Positions 1-12,737 are shown, numbered from the stretch's first letter. The stretch: 64,000 nucleotides of DNA from Pomacea canaliculata (GCF_003073045.1 NC_037599.1:2604001-2668000), one strand, 5' to 3'. Numbers and translations: made by a program. Notes: a model not told the origin generated them from the sequence alone.

Positions 1-487
1 TTTTGTGGCATCTTCTTGCCCAGACAGCACAAAGAAAAGCATGATGTATCAATATTACTTTTCTTCCTATTATGTCATGCTTTATCACCTGCCTGCATGT
101 TGTATTGTAAACCACATTCTCAGTACGTTTTTAGGCATTAGGGGATTCTGAATTGTTGTGACAATGTGGTAAATAGCAGCAGCATAAGTTTCTGTATCAA
201 GTTTTGTTAAATGGTGGTTAAACAGTGTTGCTTCTTGTTACATTTTAAGATTGTTAAACATAATTGTTAAAAAAATCTATTTAAAAATTTTTGTTATTAA
301 TGATGATTATAAACAGAGATCTCTAATACTATAAGCTATTTTTCTGTGTTCAAATGTTTGTGTGATCTTGGGTATCACTAAAAATTTTATGTAACTGATG
401 GACTGGGTGGTTATTTCTAGTTCCTTATTAAGCTGCATATCATTTTCTCTGCTGTTATTAAAACAACTGCTCATTTTTTTGTTGCAG
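1..487 (+). other. Intron of the VLDLR-like gene, upstream exons outside the window
   Basis: AT-rich sequence ending in a polypyrimidine stretch and the AG acceptor at 486-487. I see no class A (ligand-binding) repeat or other exon here. The LDL-receptor class A repeats expected before the first EGF module must therefore lie to the left of the window. Confidence 0.6.
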
Positions 488-3400
488 AAACAAACCCATG
501 TGCAGAGGACAACGGTGGCTGTAGTCAGATATGTCATCGCTCTCCTTCAGGCCATATTTGTGATTGTCATCGCGGTTTTCATTTGATGGCCAATTCTACA
601 ACAAAGTGTGTAGACATCAATGAATGCGAGCAGCCAGGTGTGTGTTCTCAGATTTGTGACAACACCCATGGCTCTTACAAGTGCAGCTGTTTGGCGGGCT
701 ACACACTCACTGGCCATCATGTCTGCAAAGCAAATGGTGAGTTAAGGCAGCACAGCACTAGAAGTAGTTAATTTTTGGCATAAAAGTATATAAAAATTGA
801 TGTTAAAATGTCCTCATAATCTTATTATATTTTACTAATGAAATTTTACCTTTTTCTCTTCCCCAGAAGGAGAGCCAGAACTCTTGCTGACAGACAGGAA
901 GGAACTGCGGCGGTACCATTTGGAATCAAACCGCTATTCTCTGCTGCTAGGTGATGGCAATAGTAATGTCTCAGGAGCTACTGCCATTGACTACCATTTC
1001 AGTGCAAATCTCATTTTTTGGACTGATGTATCCCAAGAGCACATTATGAGGTAAGGTTGTAGTTTCAACCTATTATGTACACATAAGAAAGAGTTTCTCT
1101 GCAACTTTGACTCTTGATTAGGTGAATCCTGTAGATTCTAAAACTATAAGGACTACCTTCTGTCTTCTTGCAGAGTAAACATGGAGACGAACCAGATTGA
1201 TGTTGTTGCATCAGAAAATGTAAAGGTTCCTGATGGTCTTGCTGTGGACTGGGTGCATGGGCACCTGTACTGGACAGATACAGGCCTTGATCATATTGAA
1301 GTGGCAACCTTGGATGGCAAAATGAGAAAAATCCTGATAAATGAGGGATTGGATGAACCCCGTGCCATCGTTCTTGATCCTGAAAATGGGTAAGGTTTTG
1401 TCACATTACATTTGACACCAGTGTGCAGTACCAATTGCTTTGCTGTGTGATCTAGCATAAACTTCCTGACTCTGTCTGAAATAAACAAAAAAAAATTATG
1501 TCACTGATATAATATGGTGCTGGAAAGTGTATTGAGTAAGGGACGTGGAAGAGCTAATATAATAATTTGGACTATTATTAAAACCAGTTTTTGTGTCTGC
1601 ATGCAAGACTGACGTTCTTAAACACAGTACTACAGTTTTATAGATGATGCATCCTGTTTCTTTGCAGTTTCATGTATTGGACTGACTGGGGAATGAAGGC
1701 AAAGATTGAGAAATGTGGCATGAATGGCAAGAATCGCAAAGTCCTCATTGAGAATGACATCACATGGCCCAATGGACTGACAATAGGTTTGTAAGCATTC
1801 TATATTTTTCTTTCTTTCTTTTTAAAGGGGTTGTAACAGTACCTTGCTGTAAATGAAATGACTAGCTGTCCTTAAAATAACAAATGGCTACTGTTCACTC
1901 ATTGCAGATTATGTTTCTAGTCGTCTTTACTGGATCGATGCTAAAATACACATGATTGTTAGTACGGATTTGGATGGAAAGAACAGACAAGTGATTCTGC
2001 GAGGGCACCAGCATCTTGGCCATCCATTTGCAATTACAGTTTTTGAGGTATGTGCATGTGTTATAAACACTCAAGAGTATTATTTGAGTATGAGTTTTTA
2101 AATGCTGCATGGAGGACATAAAGACGGAAGTGTATATTTTCATTTTCTGATAAGTATCGAGAATTTATTTTTAGCATAGAGATATGTGCATAATGCAGTT
2201 TGATTCTCAGTTATTGAACTACAGCATAACATTATCAGATTGTGAATATTGGGACAATGTACATTAATGCCATTTCTATCTCGTGTGTGTATATACATAA
2301 AAAAAAAACCAACCTTGCTTCAGAGGCATTGTTTTGTTGTTAGGACTATCTGTACTGGAGTGACTGGCCATCAGAGTCCGTGCGTCGGTATAACAAGTTT
2401 GGCAGAAGGGAAAATGTGACCACCATTGCTCAAGGCCTTGAATATCCCATGGACATTCATGTCTACCACAAATATCGCCAGCATAATTGTAAGTGTCATC
2501 ATTTTCCCTTTCCACACCCCAATACTATGCATTATTTCAGATCTCTTATACTTGTTGGGATTATAATATGCTGCATTTGCAGGGATTTTGACTAAGTGTG
2601 TAAAATGATGCTGGTAGGAAAAAAAAACAGATCTCTTATTACTAGTTTTAAATGTTTTGCTAATGATTGTCTTCTGAAGTTAGAATAATTTTTTTTCCCT
2701 TATCAGATACAAATCGCTGTGGCAACAACAATGGTGGCTGTGAGCAGTTTTGTCTACCAGATACAGAATCAAAAAGTTACACTTGTGAATGCATGAATGG
2801 CTATTACATCAGCCCAGATAACAAAAAGAAGTGCTTATTAGGTAAGAATCTGTTTCTTTCTGGTTTATTTTTTCCTCTTTTTTTTTTAATTCTGTGTGAA
2901 TGGAGAGTGGGAGAGTTCTTTGAGTGTTTTATGTCAAATGAACATCAGAAATTACCAAATTTGTGTATTAATACCAGAAATGCTTCATTAGAAACATGGC
3001 AACATTTTGAAGCTGTGGAGGAAGTGAGTTTAGAGAAATGACGAAGTGCATGATCTTCATAAATTTTTAGTGGTACAGGTTTCGTTTGTGCTTTTTTTTT
3101 AAAAACGATGGGCGATGCAGGTTATTCCCCAGCCTGCAAAAGCTCATGAGCCTCCATCTCAGCCCTACTTGGGCTTTAAATGAGCCACTTAAGGTGAAGC
3201 CCATCACCAGTGGGTTTTGCATGTGGAGGCCACATTGAGCCCTACATGGAGCTGCTTATCACAAAGCTGTCAAAATAGTACATTTATATGGGCAAACACA
3301 CCATGGCACTAGCATGTGGGCTGACCTATCAACTACTTTATGTCCATCAATATTCCACCTCTTCACATTTGTATCGTCTGCACACCATGGCACCACTTCA

Positions 3401-6259
3401 TTACCAGAACTTAGCAAGAATTAATGCACAAGTCTACAACATGGAGTACAGATATTAACAATAGTGTCAGTAAGTAAAATAATTAAAAATTAAATGGCGG
3501 CTGAAAGAAAATATCTTGCACCAAACTGTCACATGGCAAAAGACACGTAAAGGCTCCTTCAATAATAAAATCTGCAGAAATTCTTTAAAATTGTTTGTAA
3601 AACAGACTGTTAAATAATTTTCAATTACTGTAAGCAGTCTTGTACAAACTTACGATTTACCTTGATACAGGATCAAATTATATGTTGAATTCTTCAGAAT
3701 GTTCATAGAAAAGCTTTGTGATGTGTGTTGTGCACATTATTGTCTTATGCGAGAACAATTGGGTAGCTAGTCATGCACACCATAAACCACCTAACTGGTC
3801 ATACCACTTTTCGGGTCATAACTGTGTTTAGTTCAAGGCCGATCGACAACCCACCAAACACTAAGCTTAAGTGTTACAGGTCAGCCTACAGTTTATGTAC
3901 AGGGTGGCTACCTTTTGTGGGGCCCACAACTAGCCTAAGAGCTTTGCAGGCTGGGTTTGTAACAAATAATAGAGATCGGTCCCATCTGACGGTTTTCTTT
4001 TGTGAATGAAAATGTGTAACAAGAATGAGTGCACAGTTTGCTGACTTGCCCATGCCCTTGTTAAAAGGCAATGAGACAAGTCCAGCACTGACCACAGAAA
4101 GCAGCACAACTAACACCAGTAGATCGCCTAACCAGAGTAATCATTCTAACAGAACTGGTGAGGATGTGACTGTCGTGTTCAGCCCTGCTTTTTATCAGTC
4201 TTGTTGAAGGCTTGTTGCCTGTTATCTGTGGCTCTGCATGGCATGCAAGAGCAGCCAGTCAAGAAATGCTGCATGTGCAAACTGATCTCTTTAGGAAGAA
4301 CTTTGATTGATTTTATTTTTGTTTTAAGTTGAAGCTTTTAGATGATAGCTTTGAGATATGAATTTATTTTCACTTTTAGTCCCCTTTACTCAGCATGTTC
4401 TAAATTATTCATGCCTCTTCAACTGCTGGGCATCTGTCGTATGTCCACAGTTTGCTTGTTTTCTCAATGACCAAGGCTAAGCTGTTGAGTGAAATGTGTT
4501 ACACTAAACTCACAGCTGTCTCCTGCAGTTTTGTAGATCTCTTCACCACAAACGTTGTGTGGTTGCTTCTTATTTTCTTTATCTGGAACATTATCTTTTT
4601 TCCCAACTTGCAGTTTTGCATGGATGTGCTGAGTTCCATTCAGATGCCTTTGTGATTGTTTACATTTTCCTTTGCCCATGATTGTTTATGTCATGACTAG
4701 AAGCCATATTTTTCTCTGCAAAATTAGTGTTAAAACTGTATATTTCAGCTCCCTTTTTGTAGTTGTTTAATACAAAAGATTGAATGAAAGCACTGTTTCA
4801 AATAGTATTTATTTAAATGGCAAGCAGAAGTATTGTATTTGTAAGTTGTTTCCCATTTACAAGAATGAATTGAAATTCCTTTATGTATTCAAAAAAAAAA
4901 AAAGAAATGGCCACCTTACAGAAAAGAAATATGTGCTTGTTACATAGATTTTTTAAATAGAGTAACTCATTTATTTTTTAAGTATACAGACATCGGTGAA
5001 TGTTAAAACCAGAAATAGTAAACGTTGCAGAACGTCAGTCTTGCATGCAGACACAAAAACTGGTTTTAATAATAGTCCAAATTATACATTAGCTCTTCCA
5101 CTGTCCCTTACTCAATACACTTTCCAGCAGCATATTATATCAGTGTATATGGTAGGCTTTGAACAGCCAAATTTGTTTATTGCAGAGGGTACAGTGGTCA
5201 CAACAATCAAACCAGTAACCAAGAAACCCCAGATATCCAGCTCCACCTTAACTCCAAATCAGCCTCCAAACAAGCAAGTCACAGAAGAGAGTGGTATGAA
5301 TACAGTCACTACATCAGCTACATCAACTGCATCAACAACGCTGCCTAAAGCACCTGCTGGCGAGCAGCAAAACGCCACAGAAGATGTGCCAGTGCCACAA
5401 CAAGAGGGGACTGGCCAAGTTGCCATTATCGTCATTGCTGTTGTGGTTTTAGTGGCTGTCGTGTTCATTGGTGTAAGTATTGACTGTCATTCCTGTAATA
5501 GTTAAGTTCTGCATGTGGCATCTCTTAACATGGCTGACTGCCTTGCCATGATATAGCTTTAATTGCTGGCTCAGTGTAAAATACCAATTCTCCCTTTCTC
5601 CTGTAATAGTTACTTGGATTTTGAGCTACATTGGGGTTAACAGTTGTTAACAGTGTAGCAGGTAACGCTAGCTTTAGAAACTTAAAAATGTTCAACTTGC
5701 TAATGCTTCATAATGACATAACTTTCCAAACTACATAATATGAAAAGAAAAAGGCAAACATGCTGTTAGCATTAGTTATCTAGTGCCCTAGTCAACGTAA
5801 ACATTAATTTACAGGTGGGCATTTTTGTGTACCGACGCCACCGCAAGAGGAATATCAAGAGCATGAACTTTGATAATCCTGTATATCGCAAGACAACCAC
5901 AGATGACCAACTGATAATGGAAAAAGCAGGATCTCGGCAAAGCCTTCCTGCAGTAAGTAATGCTTTTTTGTTGTATGCAGTCACATTGTCTGCAGTAAAT
6001 TTGAATGCTTTTTAAAATAAATTGAAAATCTTGATATTTGGGTTTTAACACTTTTATTATTATAAATAAAGCTGTGATAATGAAGGGGTATTAATACTTT
6101 CTCTATGGAATTATTCTGTTGGAGAGTTCTTTAAAAAAAAAAAAATCAAAAGAAAACTTTGTCTGCTTGGGGGAAGCTCCCACTTTTTTTTTTAAACCGT
6201 GGTTTGATGTATGTGTGCAGAGTATGCAGCCCTTAAACCCTAATGAAGAAATGGCCTGA
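488..6259 (+). CDS. VLDLR: VLDL/LDL-receptor-family protein (vitellogenin-receptor-like), 3' part of gene
   Basis: Endocytic lipoprotein or yolk receptor of the plasma membrane. Exons seen: 488-736, 867-1050, 1174-1389, 1668-1786, 1908-2047, 2344-2488, 2707-2841, 4068-4157, 5186-5472, 5815-5952, 6221-6259; phases join without a break (579 codons plus TGA). Order: EGF-A and calcium-binding EGF-B (DINEC) together in one exon; a YWTD propeller with FWTD, YWTD, YWTD, YWID and YWSD blades; EGF-C; a Ser/Thr-rich stalk in two exons; a membrane span rich in Val/Ile; then basic residues and FDNPVY, the clathrin-adaptor NPxY signal. The C-terminus is NPNEEMA. The 119-nt and 140-nt propeller exons equal the human LDLR exon 11 and 12 lengths as I recall them. 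The class A repeats lie upstream, so the entry is partial at its 5' end. A VLDLR, LRP8 or vitellogenin-receptor assignment cannot be settled without them. Confidence 0.92.
1502..1617 (+). repeat. Inverted-repeat arm 1 (receptor intron)
   Basis: About 116 bases in the intron between the exons ending at 1389 and starting at 1668. They are the reverse complement of 5030-5145, with about one mismatch and a few one-base indels by eye. I do not recognise a transposon family. The near-identity points to a recent copy. Confidence 0.85.
3042..4067 (+). other. Receptor intron after EGF-C, unclassified content
   Basis: Part of the 1.2-kb intron 2842-4067. Around 3100-3300 there is a more GC-rich stretch with an AGCCC...GGGCT inverted motif that looks like an old repeat of unknown class. 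I see no exon before the stalk exon at 4068. Confidence 0.4.
4068..4157 (+). other. Symmetric O-glycan stalk exon (likely cassette)
   Basis: A 90-nt exon in phase 1-1 (acceptor AG at 4066-4067, donor GTGAGG after 4157). It encodes 30 Ser/Thr/Asn-rich residues, including [19 protein letters not shown]. Leaving it out joins 2841 to 5186 in frame. In vertebrate VLDLR and LRP8 the O-linked sugar exon is alternatively spliced, so the same is likely here; this is inference from phase and position. Confidence 0.7.
5030..5145 (-). repeat. Inverted-repeat arm 2 (receptor intron)
   Basis: Reverse-complement partner of 1502-1617, lying in the intron 4158-5185. The two arms flank five exons (1668 to 4157), so the pre-mRNA could form a duplex of about 115 bp with a 3.4-kb loop. 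Confidence 0.85.
5507..5605 (+). repeat. SINE fragment (3' half)
   Basis: Starts at a CTGCATGTGGCATCT motif and runs through GGCTGACTGCCTTGCC to GGCTCAGTGTAAAATACCAA. These blocks appear in the same order in the SINE at 56027. The tRNA-like head is missing. It lies in the intron after the membrane-span exon. Confidence 0.7.
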
Positions 6260-8126
6260 TGGGATGTGGAAAAAGGTTGACTCAATTTTTCTCCACAAGA
6301 GCTTGTGTGTATGAAGGGCATATGCTGGAATCTACCAAGGATGCTTCATCACACAATAAGAGCAAAGAGATCATCAGCTCCCTGGCAGTACTAATTTTAT
6401 GGCTTGACCACACTGGAATAGCTTTAAGCCTACTGTGCTTGAAGGGTTGTTTGGGAGGGGGGGTGGTGCATAGGATTTCAGATGCTGGACAAGAAATGGT
6501 AGTCTTCTTAGAACAACACTGTTTTGCAGCAGCTTAGTGCCACTTATTGATGAGCTTTCAGAAATTTGCAGTCACCAAATTTAAGTTTGTCTGCAACTTG
6601 TGACATTTTCAAAGAATCTCATTTTATCAGAGAAGGGTTGGGGTGTGTAATTGGTGTTGAACATTTCATAAAAGAATGTCTTTCAAGCCTATCCTTATGA
6701 TTTAATTTACAAATTGGCTTCTTTCCATTTTGAAAGGTCAGAGTGATGTATTACATCCAGTATCATTTGTTTTGGCTAATAAGTTTTTGCAGAGTATGAG
6801 ATAATATTGCAAAGATGTGGCAGATAAGATACTGAATGCCATTGTACTCAGCTGTGGTAAGGCAATGGTTTCACAGACAACTGAGCAAAGGAAAGTTTCA
6901 GTGTGACTCGTGACTAATATGCTGAAGCTGATAGGGAGGGTAGAAATATCAGAAAACTATCAACTCTTGTAATGGTGCTCCTAAGACCTTGAAGAGGAAA
7001 AACAATACCTCGGTGTGCGAACATACGGGAAGAGTTGCTGATCATGGCATCACTTGAGAGTACAAGGCAGGGAAAATGACGTCTTGCCCTATCGCCAGAA
7101 GACTGATCCTCCCTGGGTTGCATTGCACACTCCCAACAATGCCTGTGTTATTTCTGCTCAATTTGAATTCCAGAGTGGCTGCTCGAGAACGATTGGTGTG
7201 CAGGTGGGGGCAGTGAATGTCATACAAGCTTAGCAAAAACTGCCAGGCGTCAGTCTGTTAAAGCGTGTGAAAGTTTGGTATACTCTGCAGAACAGTGCTG
7301 CCATGGTTTGGAGTGAATGAAACCTTAAAACTACAATTTGGGAATGAATGGTTGCACTTGCATAGACATTGATGTAAATTTCTTGCCATCATGGGCCAAA
7401 TTGCATGAGCTGTTGCAGCACCTGGACTGTTTTTCTTTTTTAAACTACTCGATTATCTCAGGTGAAGTGGCATACCTCCAGTTTGTGCAAGTGTATACCT
7501 CAACTTACCATACATAAGCAATGGATGGTAGGTTTTTGCAGTGGCCATTGAATAAGGGAACTAGTGCTAGAACTGTCCTTTCTGCTTGGCAGCTGCACCA
7601 AAAGGAGAGTTCCATAGAGCCTTCCCAATTCCATGAGACACGGATGCATGGTATCCTACTATTATTATTAGTATTAAACTGGTGGCCAACACCTAAATGG
7701 TACAAAATGGAATGGTGCCCAGGTGTAGCAAAGGCTAGTGAGCTGCAAATATAATGCCATGGACTGGTCAGCTGCAAATGAGGCTTAACCATTGGCCTGT
7801 GATAGCTACTACGCTTGTGCAATGCAGTTGTCACATGGATGGCTATTTAAAAGGGAGTTCTGTACTTGTCATTGAGCTTGAAGGGTGAGAGAAGCAGCAG
7901 AGATTTATTTATTTTGAAGAGTGTGATGCAGCTTGTAAATTTGAGTCACTTTCTGTTGAATGTGAGGGAAGTATGTTGTGTATAGTAAAGATTTAATCAA
8001 TTCCAGTCTGTGCTTGTGTGTGAGTTTGGTGGTGTGTGCATTCACATGCATATATGCATGGGTGCAGTTCAGCAAAATGATTGTATATATTTTTGAACCA
8101 TTCACTTGTTCATAGCCTTCCCGTGG

Positions 8127-8172
8127 ATTTTTTTGTTTGTTTGTTTGTTTTTTTTTGTTTGTTTTTTTTTTT
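8127..8172. repeat. T-rich low-complexity tract (TTTG/T)n
   Basis: A run of T with interspersed TTTG units inside the presumed 3' UTR. Confidence 0.85.
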
Positions 8173-9440
8173 GCTGGTTGTATTGATGCAGCTGCCATGT
8201 CATGCTTTGTGTGCAGATTTCCATTGCAGAATGTGGAATTTAGCTAGTTAATGTTACATTTGGCAGTTCTGTGTGGTCTGTGTTGTTATATTTATTAAGA
8301 ATTTTCTTTAGCTTGTAATACTGTTGAATCTCTACCCTATTTTTTAGTGAATGCAGAGTATGGAATGTCTGCTTAGAAGTGAATCTCTAAGTTGTGTGAA
8401 TCTTCATTGTTGCAGCAAAAGGATTTTCCTTCTTAAAAACTTTTGTTTCTTAAGTATTTGGTAACCACCGATGCAAATGCTACTGGCAAATATGTAGCTT
8501 TTGATCATATTGGAGATTATTTTTGTATTGTATTTTTTTTTGGGGGGGGGTGTCTAGTTTTCATATATGCTTTTAGCAACAGATAGGTCTTGAATCTCTT
8601 GTTAATCGGATTAGTGAGTGTATGAGAGCATGGAGATAAGAATGAAGCAGATATGTTCATTAAAGTACCCTCATCCCCTGTTGCATGCAAGGTATGCATG
8701 TCCAGTCATCTTCATCAAATACCCTACATGTTGACCTCCATGTACACTTGTTCACGTTGAATTTCATTATTCATTCATTTTATTTCAAATTGAAAACTTA
8801 ATTTCAGGTGCAGAGAGAGTTAAAGTGCTATAATTTATAGTGTAGATGCTTGGTACATGTCCACAAATGCTAGGGTTTTGGGAAGATGAAGATCCTGCAG
8901 AGTATTTACATAACTGTTTTCATTGTGGTTTTGACTGATTTAGTCTTCTTCATTGTGTTCATTTTTTTCAACTGCCTTTGAGCTTCAGTTCCTTAATAAG
9001 TGTGATCTGAGAGATGTTTTACTTCAAGATATTGTGATATGGTATGTTGTCTGGTTTTTTTTTTTCTTGTTGGCAATTGGTGTAAATGTTCTGATATTTG
9101 AAATGTTGATGTGGTGAATTGTTGTAGCTGAGAGCGAAAATCCCAGCTTTCTGAAGTTTTATTTTAATGATACAGGCATGGAAGCAAGTATGTAATGTAC
9201 AGAAGAGTTTAAAGAGTATCTGGAAATAATACTGTGCTGATTTGTATAGCGAGATGTGCAGTCATCATTATAATCACTTGTTGGGTGGAGTAACATCACT
9301 ATGCATCCGACTTGCTGTAGAGTTGCAAAGAAAGACTAAATTTCAGGGTGTGCATGTAAGGGTGAGATGCTGGTATATGTCTCTATCATTAAATATGAAT
9401 ACAATTTTGTTTAAACTGTACATATAACCAGGCAATCGCT

Positions 9441-9446
9441 AATAAA
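9441..9446 (+). terminator. Candidate poly(A) signal, VLDLR-like gene
   Basis: AATAAA about 3.2 kb after the stop codon, near the point where base composition changes. It is the best candidate for the main receptor cleavage signal. Confidence 0.5.
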
Positions 9447-9470
9447 ATTTGAGTACTGGAATTTCTTTAC

Positions 9471-11623
9471 TTGTGGTTGACATGTTTTTACTGACAATTT
9501 TAGGAAACGAGCGCTGCAGTTAGTACTATAGTCGGTGTGCCAACCATTAACCGGTTTGTAGATAACTCCATCATCAGCGCGTGATTTTCGGCTCGGATTG
9601 GGAACGTGTAGAAAGTGTATTCACACACATACTTCTAGTTAGGCCGGAAAAGTTGCCAAAAGAAGCACCCAGGCTCCTAAGATGTTAAAATTCTTGGTTA
9701 GTGTCCGTGACTGTCTACACCGCCCTTTCCCGTCAGCTAAGGCACGCTTTTCTGAGCGTGTACTGCTGTTTACAGGCCCACCTTTGACAGACGACTTTGT
9801 TACCTCTGGGCGAGAACCTGCTGTCTGGCCACTCTTGAGGTGTCCCAGCAACCGGTCGGACAGACCGAAATACGACTGCGCAGGAGAGAGAGAAAGAACT
9901 CTGCATCAACTGAGCTGTACTCACTTCCCCTCCCCTTTTCATTTTTATTTTACCGGGTGTTTTGTTGTAATGGTCTAGTGCAGATACCTTTCTCTTTAGG
10001 ACGAGGGCTAGATGTAAAGAGAGTGCGCACCATTTTTTTGTTACATCCATTTATAAGAACAGTACTGCTGCACATAAAAAAGTAAACCCAGCTCATCCTA
10101 ACACCCTTCAAAACAATAATTCTAATAAAATATTCTCATTCCCGCGAACGTGTCTTTGCATAATACTCCTCTGCCTTGAAGGACTAGTATTCAAAGTGAA
10201 CACCATGTATGTAAAAAAGCTTAGTAATAAGAGCCCCCCCCCCCTCCCACTCTACTCGGGTTGATTTCCATCGCAAACTTTTCCAGCTGATACATCACCT
10301 TTCAATCTCTTGAGATTTTAGTCCAGTTTATTTAGAAACGGCATCAGTGTAACAAAATACTGAATAACTTCTAAAGTGTCTCTTGTTCGGCAACGGAGGC
10401 ACCAGACACTTTACATCTTTCTCACGGAGCATAGGTCTAGCTTTTGCAAGCACATCCTGTGTCCGGCCATCTGGGCTACCACGGAGCTAAGTTTGTTAGA
10501 AAAGAGTCTGCGAACCGCACAGACACACGAATGCTGCCATATGATTAAATCCACCACCGAAGAATGTTGTCTGATTCCAAACATCGATTGTCAAGATAAT
10601 CCTTTCTTAAAAATACCTCTGAACTGTCTTGTTTCTCATTTATAATTTTTTTAATCTTCCATGTAAGCCGCAGTGAAAGTTGCATCTTGAACCGCCGTGC
10701 ACTTCATTGAAATCTTTTTCTAAATGCACTCCTCTGGATGAGAGCTCATTAATGTGTTGCTAGGATACACTCGGACCTGAACTTACCGGCCATCAGCTTG
10801 TTACTGTTCGATCATCGCAGTTAGTAATTGGCTTGAAGTCGCTGCCAGAATCAAGGCCGCCAGAAATGGTCATGCTCTTAGCTGTTACTGTACCAGGGTT
10901 AGTTCCACACTCCCAGCCCACAGCAATAAGATAACGATTATAACCGCAAGATCCTGTGAAATGATATGAGCACCACAAAGGACACCCCAGAGAATAGATT
11001 GGACATTCCATAATGACTGAAACATTAATTTTAAATAACCACGATCCGAAAGTGTTTACACGGCTAGTGAGCACAGCTCTCACTTTAACCCCTTCGTGGG
11101 AGGGGAAAGGAATCATATGACAGCAACTCATATTACCTTTTCCCAACATCAGGCTTTCCCCCTCTCTCTTTCATTTCCCTCCTCCACAGACATAAGCAGA
11201 CGGTTTGCTGTGTTCTGCTGATCTCTCTTTCTCTCTTCTACCCGAAAGTTTGGCTGCCAACCTCAACAAGTGTAAGAGTACTTATCAGTGTTTCGCCATG
11301 TGTTACAGGGCCACGCCTGTCAATCACACTTCACTCACATGAAGAGGGAGATCGATAGTTGACAATTAACTCACAGTTGGAAGAGTTTGCAGGACAAGGT
11401 TACCCGGGCGATGATACAATACAATGCAGGGTGCGCACAAAGTCCGCATACATGTACCTCTTTGGGAGGATTTTGAAAACTATAAAGGTTTATTCTTAGG
11501 AATCCAAAACATCTGTGTGGGTCCCTCCGTGATATCTGCATAGTCGAATGCGCCGCCAGGTTCTCCTGCTCATGTCCTGCAACATCTGCGAGGTGACTTT
11601 CTGGAATGCTGGGGTCTTTTCTC

Positions 11624-11675
<52 letters not shown>

Positions 11676-12560
11676 AGCACTTTTCTCCACCATTAAAGGT
11701 GAGCTCAAAACGCTTTACTAAAAAGAAAAGCACACAAACATAATAATAACGGATGCTGTTCTCAAAAGCAATCCCCGAAAAATAGCGAAATTCTAGGAGT
11801 AAGATCATCAGGTTAGTATTTACAATACGTACTGCATGAGAAATAGTCAGATTCTGTTCAAGAACTTCCAAACCATCAGCATGTTGGGGTAGTCAGAATG
11901 TTCGCAAGCACTATTGTCTTTAGATGTTTTAGGCTGGCGAGTCAGCGATGCTAATGTTCAATCACAGTTATTACCAAAATTCAGTGTCCAATACGTGTTT
12001 ATGTCAGCTGAAAGTATGCATGCAGTGCACGTGATACAGACCCCATATATTTCAGAGCCATATATATATAAACGCATCGCGGCTGAATTTGGGAATCATC
12101 AAGTTTGGAAAACAGGCTTGGTGAAGTAAAATCAATGTAACATAACAGTTAAAAAAAAACAACTTGTACTTAAAACTCATTTCTTCGTCTTTTCAGCTCT
12201 TCTGCAATGCACACATGCACGCGGAGAAAACTAAATACCCAAATATATATACATTAACAATTTTTAAAGAATTGCCAAAGTACCGTATTTGCTTTTAAGT
12301 GAATGTCAGGTTTACATAACGAAAACGAATAATTAAAAAAATTATTTAATTATTAAAATGAATGTATATATAGTTGCACTACAATGCCAATTATATACAC
12401 GCACGTCCGCCGTTAAACCTCTGCTTTGAGCAACCTAAGATGTGGAGGCTGTTTGTCCATCAGAGGAGTTGTGATTTTTAACTGAAAAACACGTAATACG
12501 CTGGGCGAAATGGCTCAATAAATTATCGCAGTTTTTGGCGGTAAATTAATTGCAGGTTTA
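9471..12560. other. Intergenic region, CpG-richer, no recognised gene
   Basis: CpG dinucleotides become frequent just after 9470. I found no exon chain or known domain. A CAA microsatellite lies at 11625-11675. A GTAAGT donor on the minus strand near 10788 follows an ATG, but nothing supports a gene there. Confidence 0.5.
11625..11675. repeat. (CAA)17 microsatellite
   Basis: Uninterrupted CAA trinucleotide run. The long Val run read on the minus strand is only a translation of this repeat. Confidence 0.97.
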
Positions 12561-12587
12561 ATCAGCTGTTGTACAATGCGGCGACAG

Positions 12588-12605
12588 TGACGTCACAGTC
12601 ACGTG
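12588..12605 (+). promoter_or_regulatory. CRE palindrome plus E-box upstream of PRXL2C
   Basis: A perfect TGACGTCA (12588-12595) is followed five bases later by CACGTG (12600-12605), about 135 bases before the PRXL2C start codon. CREB/ATF and bHLH factors bind such sites. Position and spacing suggest a core promoter; the transcription start is not known. Confidence 0.6.
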
Positions 12606-12634
12606 GTAGAGTTTCGCGGTTTGTTTACGGTTGT

Positions 12635-12682
12635 CATGTCGAAGAGGACACACGAACACGTGCGTACTTCATCTGTTTGCTG
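12635..12682 (+). promoter_or_regulatory. Possible uORF in the PRXL2C 5' UTR
   Basis: A 15-codon reading frame (MSKRTHEHVRTSSVC) ends 55 bases before the main ATG. It would lower initiation at the main ATG if the transcript begins upstream of 12635. That is unproven. Confidence 0.35.
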
Positions 12683-12737
12683 AAGGAAATTTGTCTATTG
12701 TCGTTGTCATCCCTCTTAAAAAGATTAATATTCAGCC

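Larger units (their letters stand above)
6260..9470 (+). other. Probable 3' UTR of the VLDLR-like gene
   Basis: About 3.2 kb of AT-rich, CpG-poor sequence after the TGA at 6257-6259, with no recognisable exon. An AATAAA lies at 9441-9446 just before an abrupt rise in CpG content. That fits the end of the transcribed unit. No transcript evidence is available. Confidence 0.55.

Noticed and set aside
4996-5185. Coding extension upstream of the receptor stalk/membrane exon
   Set aside because: The open frame there is part of the inverted-repeat arm and intron; a clear acceptor at 5185 restores phase with the previous exon.
10793-11149. Minus-strand 118-codon frame ending next to an ATG-GCC-G and GTAAGT donor
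   Set aside because: The peptide matches nothing I recognise, and no following exon could be found to the left on the minus strand.
11371-11871. Minus-strand 166-codon frame with a long Val run
   Set aside because: The Val run is a translation of the CAA microsatellite; the flanks show no domain or splice context.
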